Positions 63,968 through 64,000 of a stretch of 64,000 bases of DNA are shown here, in pieces. The stretch is from assembly GCA_012719345.1 (NCBI GenBank), contig JAAYAN010000116.1, forward strand, positions 27,669 to 91,668, written 5' to 3'. A program made the translations under genes and the position numbers. This DNA comes from Ignavibacteria bacterium. Its GTDB lineage: Bacteria > Bacteroidota > Ignavibacteria > Ignavibacteriales > Melioribacteraceae. Numbering within the stretch: position 1 is the stretch's first letter; every line of letters starts with the position of its first letter. The notes under the pieces are model-generated. The model was not told where the DNA came from. It made no database searches and was given only the letters and a program-made list of their open reading frames with translations.

Positions 63968-64000
63968 CCTGAGTTCGATATAAAAAAAACAAATAAGGAA

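Larger units (their letters stand above)
63775..64000. other. Intergenic region with several short repeats
   Basis: No gene seen in these last 226 bases. They contain GGCAGGCAGGCAG (63816-63828), the imperfect pair GGGTACACGGTGAA and GGGTACAGGGTTC (about 63853-63880), the 29-base dispersed repeat copy B and the CCCGAAGGG palindrome listed separately. Confidence 0.6.

Overview
The window is a stretch of an AT-rich bacterial chromosome. It carries a type IX secretion (Por) C-terminal sorting domain, TonB-dependent uptake, many lipoproteins with an S-C lipobox, and short REP-like palindromes. Together with overlapping start/stop junctions and frequent GTG/TTG starts, this points to the Bacteroidota/Chlorobiota assemblage, most likely an Ignavibacteria-like heterotroph. 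That placement is inferred from gene content; no rRNA is present. I see no tRNA, rRNA, CRISPR array, prophage or classical insertion sequence. Nearly all of the sequence is coding.

Layout. 1-1516: 5' part of a membrane-anchored SpoIIE/PP2C phosphatase, cut by the left edge. 1748-7294: acyl-CoA cluster (etfBA, acyl-CoA dehydrogenase, biotin-dependent carboxyltransferase, biotin carrier) ending in a terminator. 7365-9014: pgi. 9133-15261: TetR regulator plus a complete RND efflux system. 15358-21625 (minus): Crp-type regulator, PHP phosphoesterase, ribH, T9SS-exported propeller protein, ABC-F ATPase. 21836-24098: gap and pgk. 24173-27886: rhomboid protease, small lipoprotein, RecQ. 28055-34164: PfkB kinase, mtnA, recO, HtrA protease, aroC, MBL hydrolase. 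34349-37153: lytic transglycosylase with seven LysM repeats. 37188-41844: TPP riboswitch, TonB receptor, thiamine pyrophosphokinase and an SSS-family transporter. 41897-42622: a REP-associated tyrosine transposase inside an array of palindromes. 42650-45893: lipoprotein, tyrS, smpB and two small genes, each preceded by the same GAAA-tetraloop hairpin. 46192-49842: very large GH13 protein. 49899-55847: two different transhydrogenase systems back to back (Nfn-type flavoprotein pair, and PntAA/AB/B). 55851-63774: O-methyltransferase, Rrf2 regulator, IMPACT-family protein, uvrA, AhpD-like protein, amidohydrolase, rdgB and a lipoprotein.

How the parts fit. The genes describe central carbon and redox metabolism (pgi, gap, pgk, ETF/acyl-CoA oxidation, two routes for balancing NADH and NADPH), cofactor supply (thiamine salvage, riboflavin), envelope functions and DNA repair. 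A Crp-type regulator at 20945-21625 has a CRP-like recognition helix, and two TGTGA-type palindromes with the same TTTAAA spacer lie in front of its own gene and in front of the left-edge phosphatase gene, suggesting a small regulon.

The most interesting items are the thiamine operon with an SSS-family permease, the tandem 5' hairpins with compensatory base changes, the RAYT/REP locus, the Nfn/Pnt pair, and a probable ATT start codon at 61038.
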